Shown in pieces: positions 52,046-61,268 of a stretch of 64,000 nucleotides of DNA. The translations under genes were made by a program, and so were the position numbers. This stretch comes from Microlunatus flavus. GTDB taxonomy: Bacteria > Actinomycetota > Actinomycetes > Propionibacteriales > Propionibacteriaceae. Each line of letters opens with the position of its first letter. Position 1 is the first letter of the stretch. The stretch covers positions 434,001 to 498,000 of the forward strand of contig NZ_FOFA01000002.1 in assembly GCF_900110855.1 (NCBI RefSeq), in the 5' to 3' direction. The notes beneath the pieces are model-generated. The model did not search any database. It saw nothing but the letters and a program-made list of their open reading frames with translations, and was not told where the DNA came from.

Positions 52046-53404
52046 ATGACTCGAACGACGGCCCGCCGGGGCCTCGCCGCCGCGGCCCTGGTGTCGGCCA
52101 CCGCCCTGGTCGCTGCCGGCTGCAGCGCCGGCAGCCTCGGCAGCAGCAGCGGCGACGCCAGCGGCGGCGGCAGCGGCGCGACCACGACGATCACCTACCT
52201 GACGCCCAGCGACGACACGACCGTCGCCCAGACGAAGGCGCTGATCACGGCGTTCCAGTCCGCGAACCCGGGCGTCACCGTCAGCACCGACACCCGACCG
52301 GGCGGCGCGGACGGCGACAACATCATCAAGACCCGGCTCGCCACGGGCGACATGGCCGACGTCTTCGTCTACAACAACGGCTCGCTGCTCCAGGCCATCA
52401 AGCCCGAGCAGAACCTGACGGCGCTGGACGACCAGCCCTGGGCGAGCCAGCTCGACGACAACTTCGCGGCCTCGTCGAAGGGCACCGACGGCAAGCTCTA
52501 CGGCGGCCCGATCGGCACCGCGTTCGGTGGCGGCGTGCTCTACAACATCCCCGTCTACAAGAAGCTCGGCCTGCAGATCCCGAAGACGTGGGACGAGTTC
52601 ATGGCCAACAGCAAGAAGATCAAGGACGCGGGCGGCGGCGTGGCGCCCGTCGAGCAGACCTACGGCGAGACCTGGACCTCCCAGCTCTTCGTGCTCGGCG
52701 ACTACGCCAACGTCGAGGCGGCCGTGCCCGACTTCGCGACCAAGTACACGGCCAACCAGGCCAACTACGCCAACACCCGGCAGGCGCTCGCCGGCTTCCA
52801 GCACATCCAGGAGGTCAAGGACGCCGGCCTGCTGAACAAGGACTTCGCCTCCGCGACGCTCAACGACGGCATGAAGGCCGTCGCCACGGGCACCGCCGCG
52901 CAGTACCCGCAGCTGGGCGGGTCGGCGGCGAACATCGAGAACCTCGCCCCGGGCAAGACCAACGACGTCGGCCTCTTCGCCCTGCCCGGCGACGACGCGT
53001 CGAAGAACAACCTCACGGTCTGGCCGGGCACCTCGGCCCTCTACATCCCCAAGACCACGGAGGGCGCCAAGCTCGACGCGGCCAAGAAGTTCATCGCCTT
53101 CGCCGCGTCGCAGCAGGGCTGCGAGGCCACGATCCAGGCGTCGCCCCCGCAGGGGCCGTTCCTGTCCAAGGCGTGCACGCTGCCCTCGGACGTCTCCCAG
53201 GTGGCCAAGGACACCCAGGCCTACTTCGACGCCGGCCACGCGACCCCGGCCCTGGAGTTCAAGTCCCCCGTCAAGGGCCCGAACCTCGAGCAGATCTGCA
53301 TCCAGGTCGGCACCGGCCAGGAGAGCGCCGAGAAGGCCGCCGCCCTGTACGACCAGGACGTCAAGAAGCAGGCCCAGCAGCTGAACCTGCCCGGCTGGGA
53401 CTGA
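52046..53404 (+). CDS. Sugar-binding lipoprotein, probably for rhamnose oligosaccharides
   Basis: 452 residues, solute-binding family 1. Signal peptide with lipobox VAAGC (Cys26), a Gly/Ser linker and the family pattern FQSANPGVTVSTDTRPGG and DMADVFVYNNGSLL. ATG 52046 follows GGAGGTCCC. First of three ABC genes; the operator in front and the neighbouring rhamnosidase point to rhamnosides as ligand (inference). Confidence 0.92.
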   Translation: MTRTTARRGLAAAALVSATALVAAGCSAGSLGSSSGDASGGGSGATTTITYLTPSDDTTVAQTKALITAFQSANPGVTVSTDTRPGGADGDNIIKTRLATGDMADVFVYNNGSLLQAIKPEQNLTALDDQPWASQLDDNFAASSKGTDGKLYGGPIGTAFGGGVLYNIPVYKKLGLQIPKTWDEFMANSKKIKDAGGGVAPVEQTYGETWTSQLFVLGDYANVEAAVPDFATKYTANQANYANTRQALAGFQHIQEVKDAGLLNKDFASATLNDGMKAVATGTAAQYPQLGGSAANIENLAPGKTNDVGLFALPGDDASKNNLTVWPGTSALYIPKTTEGAKLDAAKKFIAFAASQQGCEATIQASPPQGPFLSKACTLPSDVSQVAKDTQAYFDAGHATPALEFKSPVKGPNLEQICIQVGTGQESAEKAAALYDQDVKKQAQQLNLPGWD

Positions 53405-53416
53405 CCGGCACCCCTC

Positions 53417-53454
53417 GGCGGACCCGGGACGCGACAACGCGCCCCGGGTCCGCC
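53417..53454 (+). terminator. Hairpin between binding protein and permease genes
   Basis: GGCGGACCCGGG pairs with CCCGGGTCCGCC, and the loop can form an inner CGCG-ACAA-CGCG hairpin. Same arrangement as in the peptide transporter operon; probably limits read-through into the permeases. Confidence 0.75.
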
Positions 53455-53498
53455 GCGGACCCCCTCCCCACGCACGCCCACACACCCAGGAGGTCGGG

Positions 53499-54425
53499 AT
53501 GGCGAGCACCGTGAGCACCCCGGAGGCGACCCGCCTCGCCGCCTCGGGCACCACGACGAAGACCGGCAGGGCCCGCCGCAAGGGCCCGTACCCGTACTGG
53601 TTCCTGCTGGCGCCCGGGATCATCTACCTGGTCTTCTTCGTCGTCCCGACGCTGTCGTCGTTCTACTTCTCGTTCACCCGCTGGGACCTGTTCACCTCGC
53701 GCTGGATCGGGCTGGAGAACTACCGCACCTTCTTCGCCGAGCAGGCGCTGGTCATCGGGCTGCGGAACACCGTGATCTACGCCGTGCTGACCTCCGGGCT
53801 CAAGGTCGTCCTCGGGATGGCGCTGGCCGTGCTGCTGACGTCCAAGATCATCGCCCGGGGCTACCTGCGCTCGGTGATCTTCTTCCCCGTGCTCGTGAGC
53901 GCGATCGGCGTCGGGATCACCTTCACCATCCTGATGAACCCGGAGAAGGGCCTGATCAACACCTCGCTGGCGCGGGTGGGGATCGACGGGCCGGGCTGGC
54001 TCACCAACCCGAGCCTGGCGCTGGTCTCGGTCGCCCTGGTCGACGTGTGGAAGGGCGTCGGGCTCGCCACCGTCATCTACATCGCCGGGCTGGTCTCGAT
54101 CGCGGGGGAGTACAACGAGGCGGCCCAGGTCGACGGCGCCAGCCGCTGGCAGCTCTTCCGCACCATCACGCTGCCGCTGGCCCGTCCGGCCACCGCGTCG
54201 GTCATCACGCTCTCGCTGATCGGCGGCCTGCGGTCGTTCGACATCATCTGGGCGATGACGCGGGGCGGCCCCGGCTTCGCCTCCGACGTCATCGGCTCGG
54301 TGATCTACAAGCAGTACCAGGCCGGCTTCTACGGGCTGTCGACCGCCGGCTCGGTCGTCCTCTTCCTGCTCGTGACCGTCATCGTCGTGCCGCTGACCCG
54401 GTGGCTCAACCGGGGGGAGGACTGA
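53499..54425 (+). CDS. Sugar ABC transporter permease 1 of the rhamnose regulon
   Basis: 308 residues; six membrane segments; ATPase-contact loop YNEAAQVDGASRWQLFRTITLP. ATG 53499 has an AGGAGG site. One-base overlap with the second permease. No ATPase gene follows, so a shared ATPase is needed. Confidence 0.92.
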   Translation: MASTVSTPEATRLAASGTTTKTGRARRKGPYPYWFLLAPGIIYLVFFVVPTLSSFYFSFTRWDLFTSRWIGLENYRTFFAEQALVIGLRNTVIYAVLTSGLKVVLGMALAVLLTSKIIARGYLRSVIFFPVLVSAIGVGITFTILMNPEKGLINTSLARVGIDGPGWLTNPSLALVSVALVDVWKGVGLATVIYIAGLVSIAGEYNEAAQVDGASRWQLFRTITLPLARPATASVITLSLIGGLRSFDIIWAMTRGGPGFASDVIGSVIYKQYQAGFYGLSTAGSVVLFLLVTVIVVPLTRWLNRGED

Positions 54426-55252
54426 TGAGGAACACCCGCGGCGTCGTCATCGGCGGGGCGGCGATCGTCTTCACGGCGATCTTCTTCCTGGTCCCGTTCG
54501 CCTTCATCCTCGCCCTCGCGTCGCAGGACCGGGTGCAGTCCAACGAGCTGAGCTTCAGCTGGCCGCGGCCCTTCGTGCTGCTGCAGAACATCGAGCAGGC
54601 CTTCTCGGCCCGCGACTACCTGATGGTGATCGCCTTCATCAACAGCGTCATCCTCACGGTGGTGAGCGTCGCGGCGCTGGTCTTCCTGAGCGCGATGGTC
54701 GCCTACGTGTGGCAGCGCCGGGCCGGCCGGCTCGGGAACGTCGTCGGCCTGCTCGTCCTCGCCGGGCTCATCGTCCCGCCGGCCATCGTCCCCACGATCT
54801 GGGTGCTCCAGGGGGTCGGCCTGTTCAAGACGATGCCCGGGCTGATCCTGGTCGAGATCGCGTACGGCCTGCCGTTCTGCATCCTGCTCTTCCGGGCCTT
54901 CATCGCCGGGGTCCCGCGCGAGCTCGACGAGGCGGCCGTGGTCGACGGGGCGAACCCGCTGCAGGTCTTCTTCCGGGTCATCTTCCCGGTGCTGCGCTCG
55001 GTGATGATCACCGTCATCACGCTGCAGTCGGTCCTGATCTACAACGACTTCCAGAACCCGCTGTACTTCCTGCCGGGCACCCAGAACGCGACCATCCAGA
55101 CGACGCTGCTCAACTACCAGGACCGGTTCACGAGCCAGTACAACCTGCTCTTCGCCACCATCCTGCTCGTGATGATCCCGCCGCTGATCATGTTCATCTT
55201 CTTCAACCGCAAGATCGTGGCCGGCATGGCCGCCGGGTCGGTCAAGGGCTGA
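54425..55252 (+). CDS. Sugar ABC transporter permease 2 of the rhamnose regulon
   Basis: 275 residues; six membrane segments; contact loop ELDEAAVVDGANPLQVFFRVIFP. Short N-terminus. Ends 40 bases before the convergent LacI gene. MalG-type second subunit of a CUT1 importer. Confidence 0.92.
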   Translation: MRNTRGVVIGGAAIVFTAIFFLVPFAFILALASQDRVQSNELSFSWPRPFVLLQNIEQAFSARDYLMVIAFINSVILTVVSVAALVFLSAMVAYVWQRRAGRLGNVVGLLVLAGLIVPPAIVPTIWVLQGVGLFKTMPGLILVEIAYGLPFCILLFRAFIAGVPRELDEAAVVDGANPLQVFFRVIFPVLRSVMITVITLQSVLIYNDFQNPLYFLPGTQNATIQTTLLNYQDRFTSQYNLLFATILLVMIPPLIMFIFFNRKIVAGMAAGSVKG

Positions 55253-55292
55253 TCCGGGCACGGGCGTGGACGGCACGGCCGCAGCGCGCCGC

Positions 55293-56330
55293 TCAACCCC
55301 GCGTGAGCGCGCTGCTGCGCCGGACGACGAGCTCGGGGGTGAACCGGACGCTCTGGTGCTCGTGCGGGGTGTCGTGGTCGGTCGCCTCGATCTCGGCGAA
55401 CAGCAGCTCCGCGGCGCGCTCGCCCAGCGCCTGGCGTGGCTGGCGCACCGAGCTCAGCGGCACGGCCGCCGAGGCGGCGTAGGAGATGTCGTCGTAGCCG
55501 ACGAGGGCGACGTCCTCCGGGACCCGCAGGCCGTGGGTGACGAAGCCCTGCAGGAGCCCGATGGCGAGCAGGTCGTTCATCGCGAAGACGGCGGTGGGCC
55601 GCTCGGCGTCGGGCAGCGCGACGAGCTGGTCGGCGGCGGCGACACCGGACGCGGACCCCGTGCTCGCGGTGGACAGGAAGAGCAGCGTGGCCGAGGCACC
55701 GTGCTGGCCGCGCGCGATCTCGGCCCCCAGGCGCCGGTCGCGCACCTGGTGCAGCGTGCCCGGGCCGCCGACGACCGCGATCGAGGTGTGGCCGGAGGCG
55801 AGCAGGTGGGCCGTCGCCAGCCGCCCGCCCTCGACGTCGTCGACCGACACCGAGCAGTAGCCGGTGCCGTCACCCGCACGGTCGACGATCACCACCGGGA
55901 TGCCGCGGCGGCGCAGCGCGTCGGCCCGCTCACTCGGCCCGCTCACCGGTGCCCACAGCACGCCGCCGACCCGCTGCTGCTCCAGCACCCGCAGCTGCTC
56001 GCTCTCCCGCTCGGGGAGCGAGGCGCTGTTGCTGGCCTGCACGTGGTAGCCGTGCCCGAGCACCCAGTCCTCCGCGCCACGCAGGACGTCGGTGAAGAAC
56101 GGGTTGCCGATGTCCATCACGACGACGCTGACGACGCGGCTGCGGCCGGCGCGCAGCTGCCGCGCGGACTCGTTCGGCACCCAGCCCAGCTTCTTGATCG
56201 CGGTCTCGACCCGCTCCCGGGTGGCCGGGCTGACCAGGTCGGGGGAGTTGACGACGTTGGAGACCGTGCCGAGCGAGACGCCGGCCAGGGTGGCGACGTC
56301 CTTCATGCTGGTCGAGGACCTGCGGGGCAC
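55293..56330 (-). CDS. LacI-family regulator, probable repressor of the rhamnose regulon
   Basis: 345 residues. Helix-turn-helix and hinge in residues 9-65 (KDVATLAGVSLGTVSNVVN, then LRAGRS), then a periplasmic-binding-protein-like core with MDIGNPFFTDVLRGAED and VALVGYDDISYAA. GTG 56330 follows AGGAG. Divergent from rhaI; candidate operators are found at three regulon promoters and a weaker one (56377-56388) in front of its own gene. Rhamnose or a derivative is the likely inducer (inference). Confidence 0.9.
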   Translation of the reverse strand: MPRRSSTSMKDVATLAGVSLGTVSNVVNSPDLVSPATRERVETAIKKLGWVPNESARQLRAGRSRVVSVVVMDIGNPFFTDVLRGAEDWVLGHGYHVQASNSASLPERESEQLRVLEQQRVGGVLWAPVSGPSERADALRRRGIPVVIVDRAGDGTGYCSVSVDDVEGGRLATAHLLASGHTSIAVVGGPGTLHQVRDRRLGAEIARGQHGASATLLFLSTASTGSASGVAAADQLVALPDAERPTAVFAMNDLLAIGLLQGFVTHGLRVPEDVALVGYDDISYAASAAVPLSSVRQPRQALGERAAELLFAEIEATDHDTPHEHQSVRFTPELVVRRSSALTRG

Positions 56331-56376
56331 GGGGGCTCTCCTGAGGGGTGCGGCGTCGCGACGGACCGCTTCCGCG

Positions 56377-56388
56377 TTGAAGGTTTCA
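56377..56388. promoter_or_regulatory. Weak LacI-type operator in the lacI-rhaI intergenic region
   Basis: TTGAAGGTTTCA keeps the outer TGAA and TTCA of the operator but has GG instead of the central CG. It lies 47 bases before the regulator gene and may serve autoregulation. Confidence 0.4.
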
Positions 56389-56463
56389 GCACCCTACTGC
56401 GGGGAGCGCTCCCGGCGGGGGACCGCGTCGCCGTCGTGCCGTCCCGGCGACGCGGGCCGGCGG

Positions 56464-56516
56464 TTGACAGGCCGGGACCCGGGTCCTACTGTCGGACTCG
56501 TCATGGAACGTTTCAA
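56464..56516 (+). promoter_or_regulatory. Promoter and LacI-type operator of the rhaI-lutC operon
   Basis: TTGACA (56464-56469), 17 bases, TACTGT (56487-56492), then TGGAACGTTTCAA (56504-56516) at the expected transcription start, the best operator copy in the window. Confidence 0.8.
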
Positions 56517-56563
56517 GAACAGCGTGACCGCAGTGTCGCCCGCCACGAGAACGGACCCCTGAG

Positions 56564-57730
56564 ATGACCACCTTCGCCGACATCGCGGACGCGCTGGCCG
56601 GGCAGGCCATCGAGCTGCCCTCCTGGGCGTTCGGCAACTCGGGCACCCGCTTCAAGGTCTTCGCCACGCCGGGCACCCCGCGCACGGTGCAGGAGAAGAT
56701 CGCCGACGCGGCGAAGGTGCACGAGCTCACGGGCCTGGCGCCGACGGTGGCCCTGCACATCCCCTGGGACACCGTCGACGACTACGGCGCCCTGCGCGCG
56801 CACGCCGAGGACCACGGGGTGCGCCTCGGCACGATCAACTCCAACACGTTCCAGGACGACGCCTACAAGTTCGGCAGCCTGACCCACGTCGACGAGACCA
56901 TCCGGCGCAAGGCGGTCGAGCACCACTTCGCCTGCATCGACGTCATGGACGCGACCGGCTCGCGCGACCTCAAGATCTGGCTGGCCGACGGCACGAACTA
57001 CGCCGGGCAGGGCGACCTCCGCGGCCGCCAGGACCGGCTGGCCGAGAGCCTCGCGAGGATCTACGACCGGCTGTCGGGCGACCAGCGGATGGTGCTGGAG
57101 TACAAGTTCTTCGAGCCGGCGTTCTACCACACCGACGTCCCCGACTGGGGCACCTCGTACGCGCAGGTGAGCGCCCTCGGCGAGCGGGCGATGGTCTGCC
57201 TCGACACCGGCCACCACGCGCCGGGGACCAACATCGAGTTCATCGTCATGCAGCTGCTGCGGCTGGGGAAGCTCGGCTCGTTCGACTTCAACTCGCGCTA
57301 CTACGCCGACGACGACCTGATCGTCGGATCGGCTGACCCGTTCCAGCTGTTCCGGATCCTCTACGAGGTCATCCGCGGCGGCGGCTTCGGCCCGGGCTCC
57401 GACGTCGCGTTCATGCTCGACCAGTGCCACAACGTCGAGGACAAGGTCCCCGGCCAGATCCGCTCGGTGCTCAACGTGCAGGAGATGACCGCGCGGGCCC
57501 TGCTCGTCGACCGCGACGCGCTGTCCAAGGCGCAGGCCGACGGCGACGTCCTCGGCGCGAACGGGATCCTCATGGACGCCTTCTACACCGACGTGCGGCC
57601 CGACCTGGCCGCCTGGCGCGAGTCGCGCGGCCTGCCCGCCGACCCGATGCACGCGTACGCCACCTCCGGCTACCAGCGCCGGATCGAGACCGATCGCGTC
57701 GGCGGCCAGCAGGCCGGCTGGGGGGCGTGA
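56564..57730 (+). CDS. rhaI: L-rhamnose isomerase
   Basis: 388 residues of the xylose-isomerase-like (Pseudomonas/actinomycete RhaI) type: VALHIPWDTVDDY, GTINSNTFQDDAYKFGSL, the metal-site stretch EYKFFEPAFYHTDVPDWGT and CLDTGHHAPGTNIE. Converts L-rhamnose to L-rhamnulose. First gene behind the strongest operator; its stop overlaps the next start. Confidence 0.95.
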   Translation: MTTFADIADALAGQAIELPSWAFGNSGTRFKVFATPGTPRTVQEKIADAAKVHELTGLAPTVALHIPWDTVDDYGALRAHAEDHGVRLGTINSNTFQDDAYKFGSLTHVDETIRRKAVEHHFACIDVMDATGSRDLKIWLADGTNYAGQGDLRGRQDRLAESLARIYDRLSGDQRMVLEYKFFEPAFYHTDVPDWGTSYAQVSALGERAMVCLDTGHHAPGTNIEFIVMQLLRLGKLGSFDFNSRYYADDDLIVGSADPFQLFRILYEVIRGGGFGPGSDVAFMLDQCHNVEDKVPGQIRSVLNVQEMTARALLVDRDALSKAQADGDVLGANGILMDAFYTDVRPDLAAWRESRGLPADPMHAYATSGYQRRIETDRVGGQQAGWGA

Positions 57731-59769
57731 TGATGATCAACCCGACCGTCGACGACCTGCTCGCGCGCAGCAACAGCCTGGGCGCGGAGAAGAAGAACAC
57801 GAACTACGCCGGGGGCAACACCTCGGCGAAGGGCAGCGAGACCGACCCGGTGACGGGCCAGCCGGTCGAGCTGCTGTGGGTCAAGGGTTCCGGGGGCGAC
57901 CTGGGGACGCTGACCGAGAAGGGCCTGGCCGTGCTGCGGCTCGACCGCCTGCGCGCGCTCGCCGACGTCTACCCGGGCGTCGAGCGCGAGGACGAGATGG
58001 TGGCGGCGTTCGACCACTGCCTCTTCGGCCGGGGCGGGGCGGCGCCGTCGATCGACACCGCGATGCACGGGCTCGTCGACGCGACCCACGTCGACCACCT
58101 GCACCCCGACTCCGGCATCGCCATCGCGACGGCGGCGGACGGCGAGCAGCTGACGAAGGACGTCTTCGGCGGGCGCGTCGTGTGGGTCCCGTGGCGCCGG
58201 CCCGGCTTCCAGCTCGGCCTCGACATCGCGGCGATCAAGGCGGCGAACCCGGACGCCGTCGGCTGCGTCCTCGGCGGGCACGGCATCACCGCCTGGGGCG
58301 ACACCTCGGCGCAGGCCGAGGAGCGCTCCCGCTGGATCATCGACACCGCGGCGGCCTACCTCGCCGAGCACTCGAAGGCCGAGCCGTTCGGGCCCGCGCT
58401 GAACGGCTACGGCCCGCTGCCGGACGCCGAGCGCCGGGCGAGGGCCGTCGCCCTGGCCCCGACCCTGCGCTCGATCGCCGCGCACGACCAGCCCGTCGTC
58501 GGCCACTTCACCGACGACGCGGTGGTCCTCGACTTCCTGGCCTCCGCCGAGCACCCGCGGCTGGCCGCGCTCGGCACGAGCTGCCCCGACCACTTCCTGC
58601 GGACCAAGGTCAAACCGCTGGTCCTCGACCTGCCCGCCGACGCCGACCTGGAGACGGCGAAGGCCCGCCTGCTCGAGCTGCACGCGGCGTACCGGGCCGA
58701 CTACCAGGCCTACTACGAGCGCCACGCGACGCCCGACAGCCCGCCGATCCGCGGGGCCGACCCGGCGATCGTCCTCGTGCCCGGCGTCGGGATGTTCTCC
58801 TACGGCCGTGACGCGCAGACCGCGCGCGTGGCGGGGGAGTTCTACGTCAACGCGATCAACGTCATGCGCGGCGCCGAGGGCGTGTCGATGTACGCGCCGA
58901 TCGACGAGGCCGAGAAGTTCCGCATCGAGTACTGGGCGCTGGAGGAGGCCAAGCTCGCGCGGATGCCGAGGCCGAAGCCCCTCGCCACCCGCATCGCGCT
59001 GGTCACCGGCGCCGCCTCGGGCATCGGCAAGGCCATCGCCCACCGCCTCGCCGCGGAGGGGGCCTGCGTCGTCATCGCCGACCTCGACCTCGAGAAGGCG
59101 AGCGCCGCGGCCGCCGAGATCGGCGGGACCGATGTCGCCGTCGGCGTCCGCGCCGACGTGACCGACGAGGACGCCGTGCAGGCCGCGGTGGACGCCGCGG
59201 TCCTGGCCTTCGGCGGGCTCGACCTGGTGGTCAACAACGCCGGGCTGTCGCTCTCGAAGTCGCTGCTGGAGACGACGGTGAAGGACTGGGACCTGCAGCA
59301 CGACGTCATGGCCCGAGGCTCGTTCCTCGTCTCGAGGGCGGCGGCCAAGGTGCTGATCGAGCAGGGCCTGGGCGGCGACATCGTCTACATCTCGTCCAAG
59401 AACTCGGTCTTCGCCGGCCCGAACAACATCGCCTACTCCGCGACCAAGGCCGACCAGGCCCACCAGGTCCGGCTGCTCGCCGCGGAGCTGGGGGAGCACG
59501 GGGTGAAGGTCAACGGGATCAACCCCGACGGGGTCGTGCGGGGCTCGGGGATCTTCGCCGGAGGGTGGGGCGCCAAGCGGGCCGCGGTCTACGGCGTGCC
59601 GGAGTCCGAGCTGGGCCAGTACTACGCGCAGCGCACGCTGCTCAAGCGCGAGGTGCTGCCCGAGCACGTCGCCAACGCGGTCTTCGTGCTGTGCTCCGCC
59701 GACCTCAGCCACACGACGGGCCTGCACGTCCCGGTCGACGCGGGCGTCGCCGCGGCGTTCCTGCGGTGA
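57730..59769 (+). CDS. Bifunctional rhamnulose-1-phosphate aldolase / lactaldehyde dehydrogenase
   Basis: 679 residues, two enzymes in one chain. Residues 1-400: class II aldolase with NYAGGNTSAKG, the zinc site HVDHLHPDS and GGHGIT. Residues 420-679: short-chain dehydrogenase with TGAASGIG, NNAG and Tyr-x3-Lys in YSATKAD. Cleaves rhamnulose-1-phosphate to DHAP and L-lactaldehyde and oxidises the latter to L-lactate. Known as RhaD or RhaEW. The TGATG start overlaps the rhaI stop by one base. Confidence 0.93.
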   Translation: MMINPTVDDLLARSNSLGAEKKNTNYAGGNTSAKGSETDPVTGQPVELLWVKGSGGDLGTLTEKGLAVLRLDRLRALADVYPGVEREDEMVAAFDHCLFGRGGAAPSIDTAMHGLVDATHVDHLHPDSGIAIATAADGEQLTKDVFGGRVVWVPWRRPGFQLGLDIAAIKAANPDAVGCVLGGHGITAWGDTSAQAEERSRWIIDTAAAYLAEHSKAEPFGPALNGYGPLPDAERRARAVALAPTLRSIAAHDQPVVGHFTDDAVVLDFLASAEHPRLAALGTSCPDHFLRTKVKPLVLDLPADADLETAKARLLELHAAYRADYQAYYERHATPDSPPIRGADPAIVLVPGVGMFSYGRDAQTARVAGEFYVNAINVMRGAEGVSMYAPIDEAEKFRIEYWALEEAKLARMPRPKPLATRIALVTGAASGIGKAIAHRLAAEGACVVIADLDLEKASAAAAEIGGTDVAVGVRADVTDEDAVQAAVDAAVLAFGGLDLVVNNAGLSLSKSLLETTVKDWDLQHDVMARGSFLVSRAAAKVLIEQGLGGDIVYISSKNSVFAGPNNIAYSATKADQAHQVRLLAAELGEHGVKVNGINPDGVVRGSGIFAGGWGAKRAAVYGVPESELGQYYAQRTLLKREVLPEHVANAVFVLCSADLSHTTGLHVPVDAGVAAAFLR

Positions 59770-61226
59770 GCGGCGCCACCCCGGTCTTCGCCGCCGTCGA
59801 CATCGGCGCGTCGAGCGGCCGGGTCATGGCCGGCCGCGTGGTGGCCGGCCGGGTGGTGCTCGAGGAGGTGCACCGCTTCGAGAACGGGGCTGTGCGCTCC
59901 GACGGGCACCTGCGCTGGGACCTCACGGGGCTCTTCGAGCAGGTCCTCGTCGGCCTGCGGGTGCTCGCCGAGCGCTTCGGCGGCGCCGCGAGCATCGGCA
60001 TCGACACCTGGGCCGTCGACTACGGGCTCCTCGACGCCGAGGGCCGCCTGCTCGCCGAGCCGGTCGCCTACCGCGACGCCCGGACCGACGGGGTCGCCGC
60101 ACGCGTCCACGAGCGGCTGCCCGCGGAGGACCTGTACGCGGTGAACGGCCTGCAGGAGCTGCCCTTCACCACGCTCTACCAGCTCGTCGCCGAACGGTCA
60201 GGGCCGCTCTGGCCGCGAGCGCGGCACGCGCTGCTGCTGCCGGACCTGCTCGCGTACTGGCTGAGCGGGCAGGCGCGGACGGAGGTGACGAACGCCTCGA
60301 CCACCGGGCTGCTGGACGCCCGGACCCGCACCTTCGACGCCGGGCTGCTGCAGGCGCTCGAGCTCCCGGACGACCTGTTCCCCGCGCTCGTCCAGCCCGG
60401 GGAGACGCTCGCGACGATCACCGCCGAGGTCGCCGCCCGGACGGGGCTCGACCCGGGCACCCGCGTCGTCGCCGTCGGGTCGCACGACACCGCCTCCGCG
60501 GTGGTCGGGGTGCCCGCGCAGGGCCGCGACTTCGCGTACGTCTCCTCGGGCACCTGGTCGCTCGTCGGCGTCGAGCTGGACCAGCCCGTGCTGAGCGAGG
60601 CCAGCCGGGCGGCGAACTTCACCAACGAGGGCGGCGTCGACGGCCGCGTCCGCTACCTGCGCAACGTCGGCGGGCTGTGGCTGCTGCAGGAGTCGCTGCG
60701 CACCTGGCGCGAGCAGGGCGAGGCCGTCGACGTGGACGCGCTGCTGGAGCAGGCCGCGGCGCTGCCGTCCGGCGGGCCGGTGATGGACGTCGACGACGAG
60801 CGGTTCATCGCCCCCGGCGACCTGCCGGCGCGGATCCGGGACGCCTGCGTCCAGGCGGGGCGGCGCGCGCCGCAGGAGCCGGCCGCGGTCGCCCGGTGCG
60901 TGCTCGACTCGCTCGCCGTCGCGTACGCCCGCACCGTCGAGCAGGCGGTCGCGCTCTCCGGGGCCGAGGCCGAGGTGGTCCACGTCGTCGGGGGCGGTTC
61001 GCAGAACGCGCTGCTCTGCCAGCTCACAGCCGACCTGTCCGGCCTCCCGGTGCTGTCGGGCCCGGTCGAGGCGACAGCCCTCGGCAATGTCGTGGTGCAG
61101 GCCAGGGCCTCCGGCGTGCTGGACGGCGACCTGGAGGCGCTGCGCACCGCGCTGCGTGGCAGCGTGTCCCTGCGCCGGCACGCACCGCAACGGTCGGCCG
61201 CCGTGGCGGCGAAGGGATCAGCATGA
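59766..61226 (+). CDS. rhaB: Rhamnulokinase
   Basis: 486 residues, FGGY kinase. AAVDIGASSGRVMAG phosphate loop at the start, GIDTWAVDYGLLD, the catalytic region GSHDTASAVVG and the C-terminal VVGGGSQNALLCQLTAD. Phosphorylates L-rhamnulose at O1. GTG overlaps the stop of the aldolase gene; its own stop overlaps the first of a chain of repeated starts in front of lutA. Confidence 0.95.
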   Translation: MSGATPVFAAVDIGASSGRVMAGRVVAGRVVLEEVHRFENGAVRSDGHLRWDLTGLFEQVLVGLRVLAERFGGAASIGIDTWAVDYGLLDAEGRLLAEPVAYRDARTDGVAARVHERLPAEDLYAVNGLQELPFTTLYQLVAERSGPLWPRARHALLLPDLLAYWLSGQARTEVTNASTTGLLDARTRTFDAGLLQALELPDDLFPALVQPGETLATITAEVAARTGLDPGTRVVAVGSHDTASAVVGVPAQGRDFAYVSSGTWSLVGVELDQPVLSEASRAANFTNEGGVDGRVRYLRNVGGLWLLQESLRTWREQGEAVDVDALLEQAAALPSGGPVMDVDDERFIAPGDLPARIRDACVQAGRRAPQEPAAVARCVLDSLAVAYARTVEQAVALSGAEAEVVHVVGGGSQNALLCQLTADLSGLPVLSGPVEATALGNVVVQARASGVLDGDLEALRTALRGSVSLRRHAPQRSAAVAAKGSA

Positions 61227-61268
61227 GGTTCGCAGGGTGAGGTTCGCAGCGTGAGGATCGCAGCGTGA
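61223..61268 (+). repeat. 14-bp tandem repeat forming three mini-frames before lutA
   Basis: Copies begin at 61223, 61237, 61251 and 61265, each with an ATG or GTG followed by AGG. The first three read five codons and stop in the next copy's GTGA (for example ATG AGG TTC GCA GGG TGA). The fourth opens lutA. Confidence 0.85.

Noticed and set aside
61223-61268. 14-bp repeats as a CRISPR or binding-site array
   Set aside because: Direct abutting copies without spacers that reproduce the lutA start; slippage of the start region explains them better.
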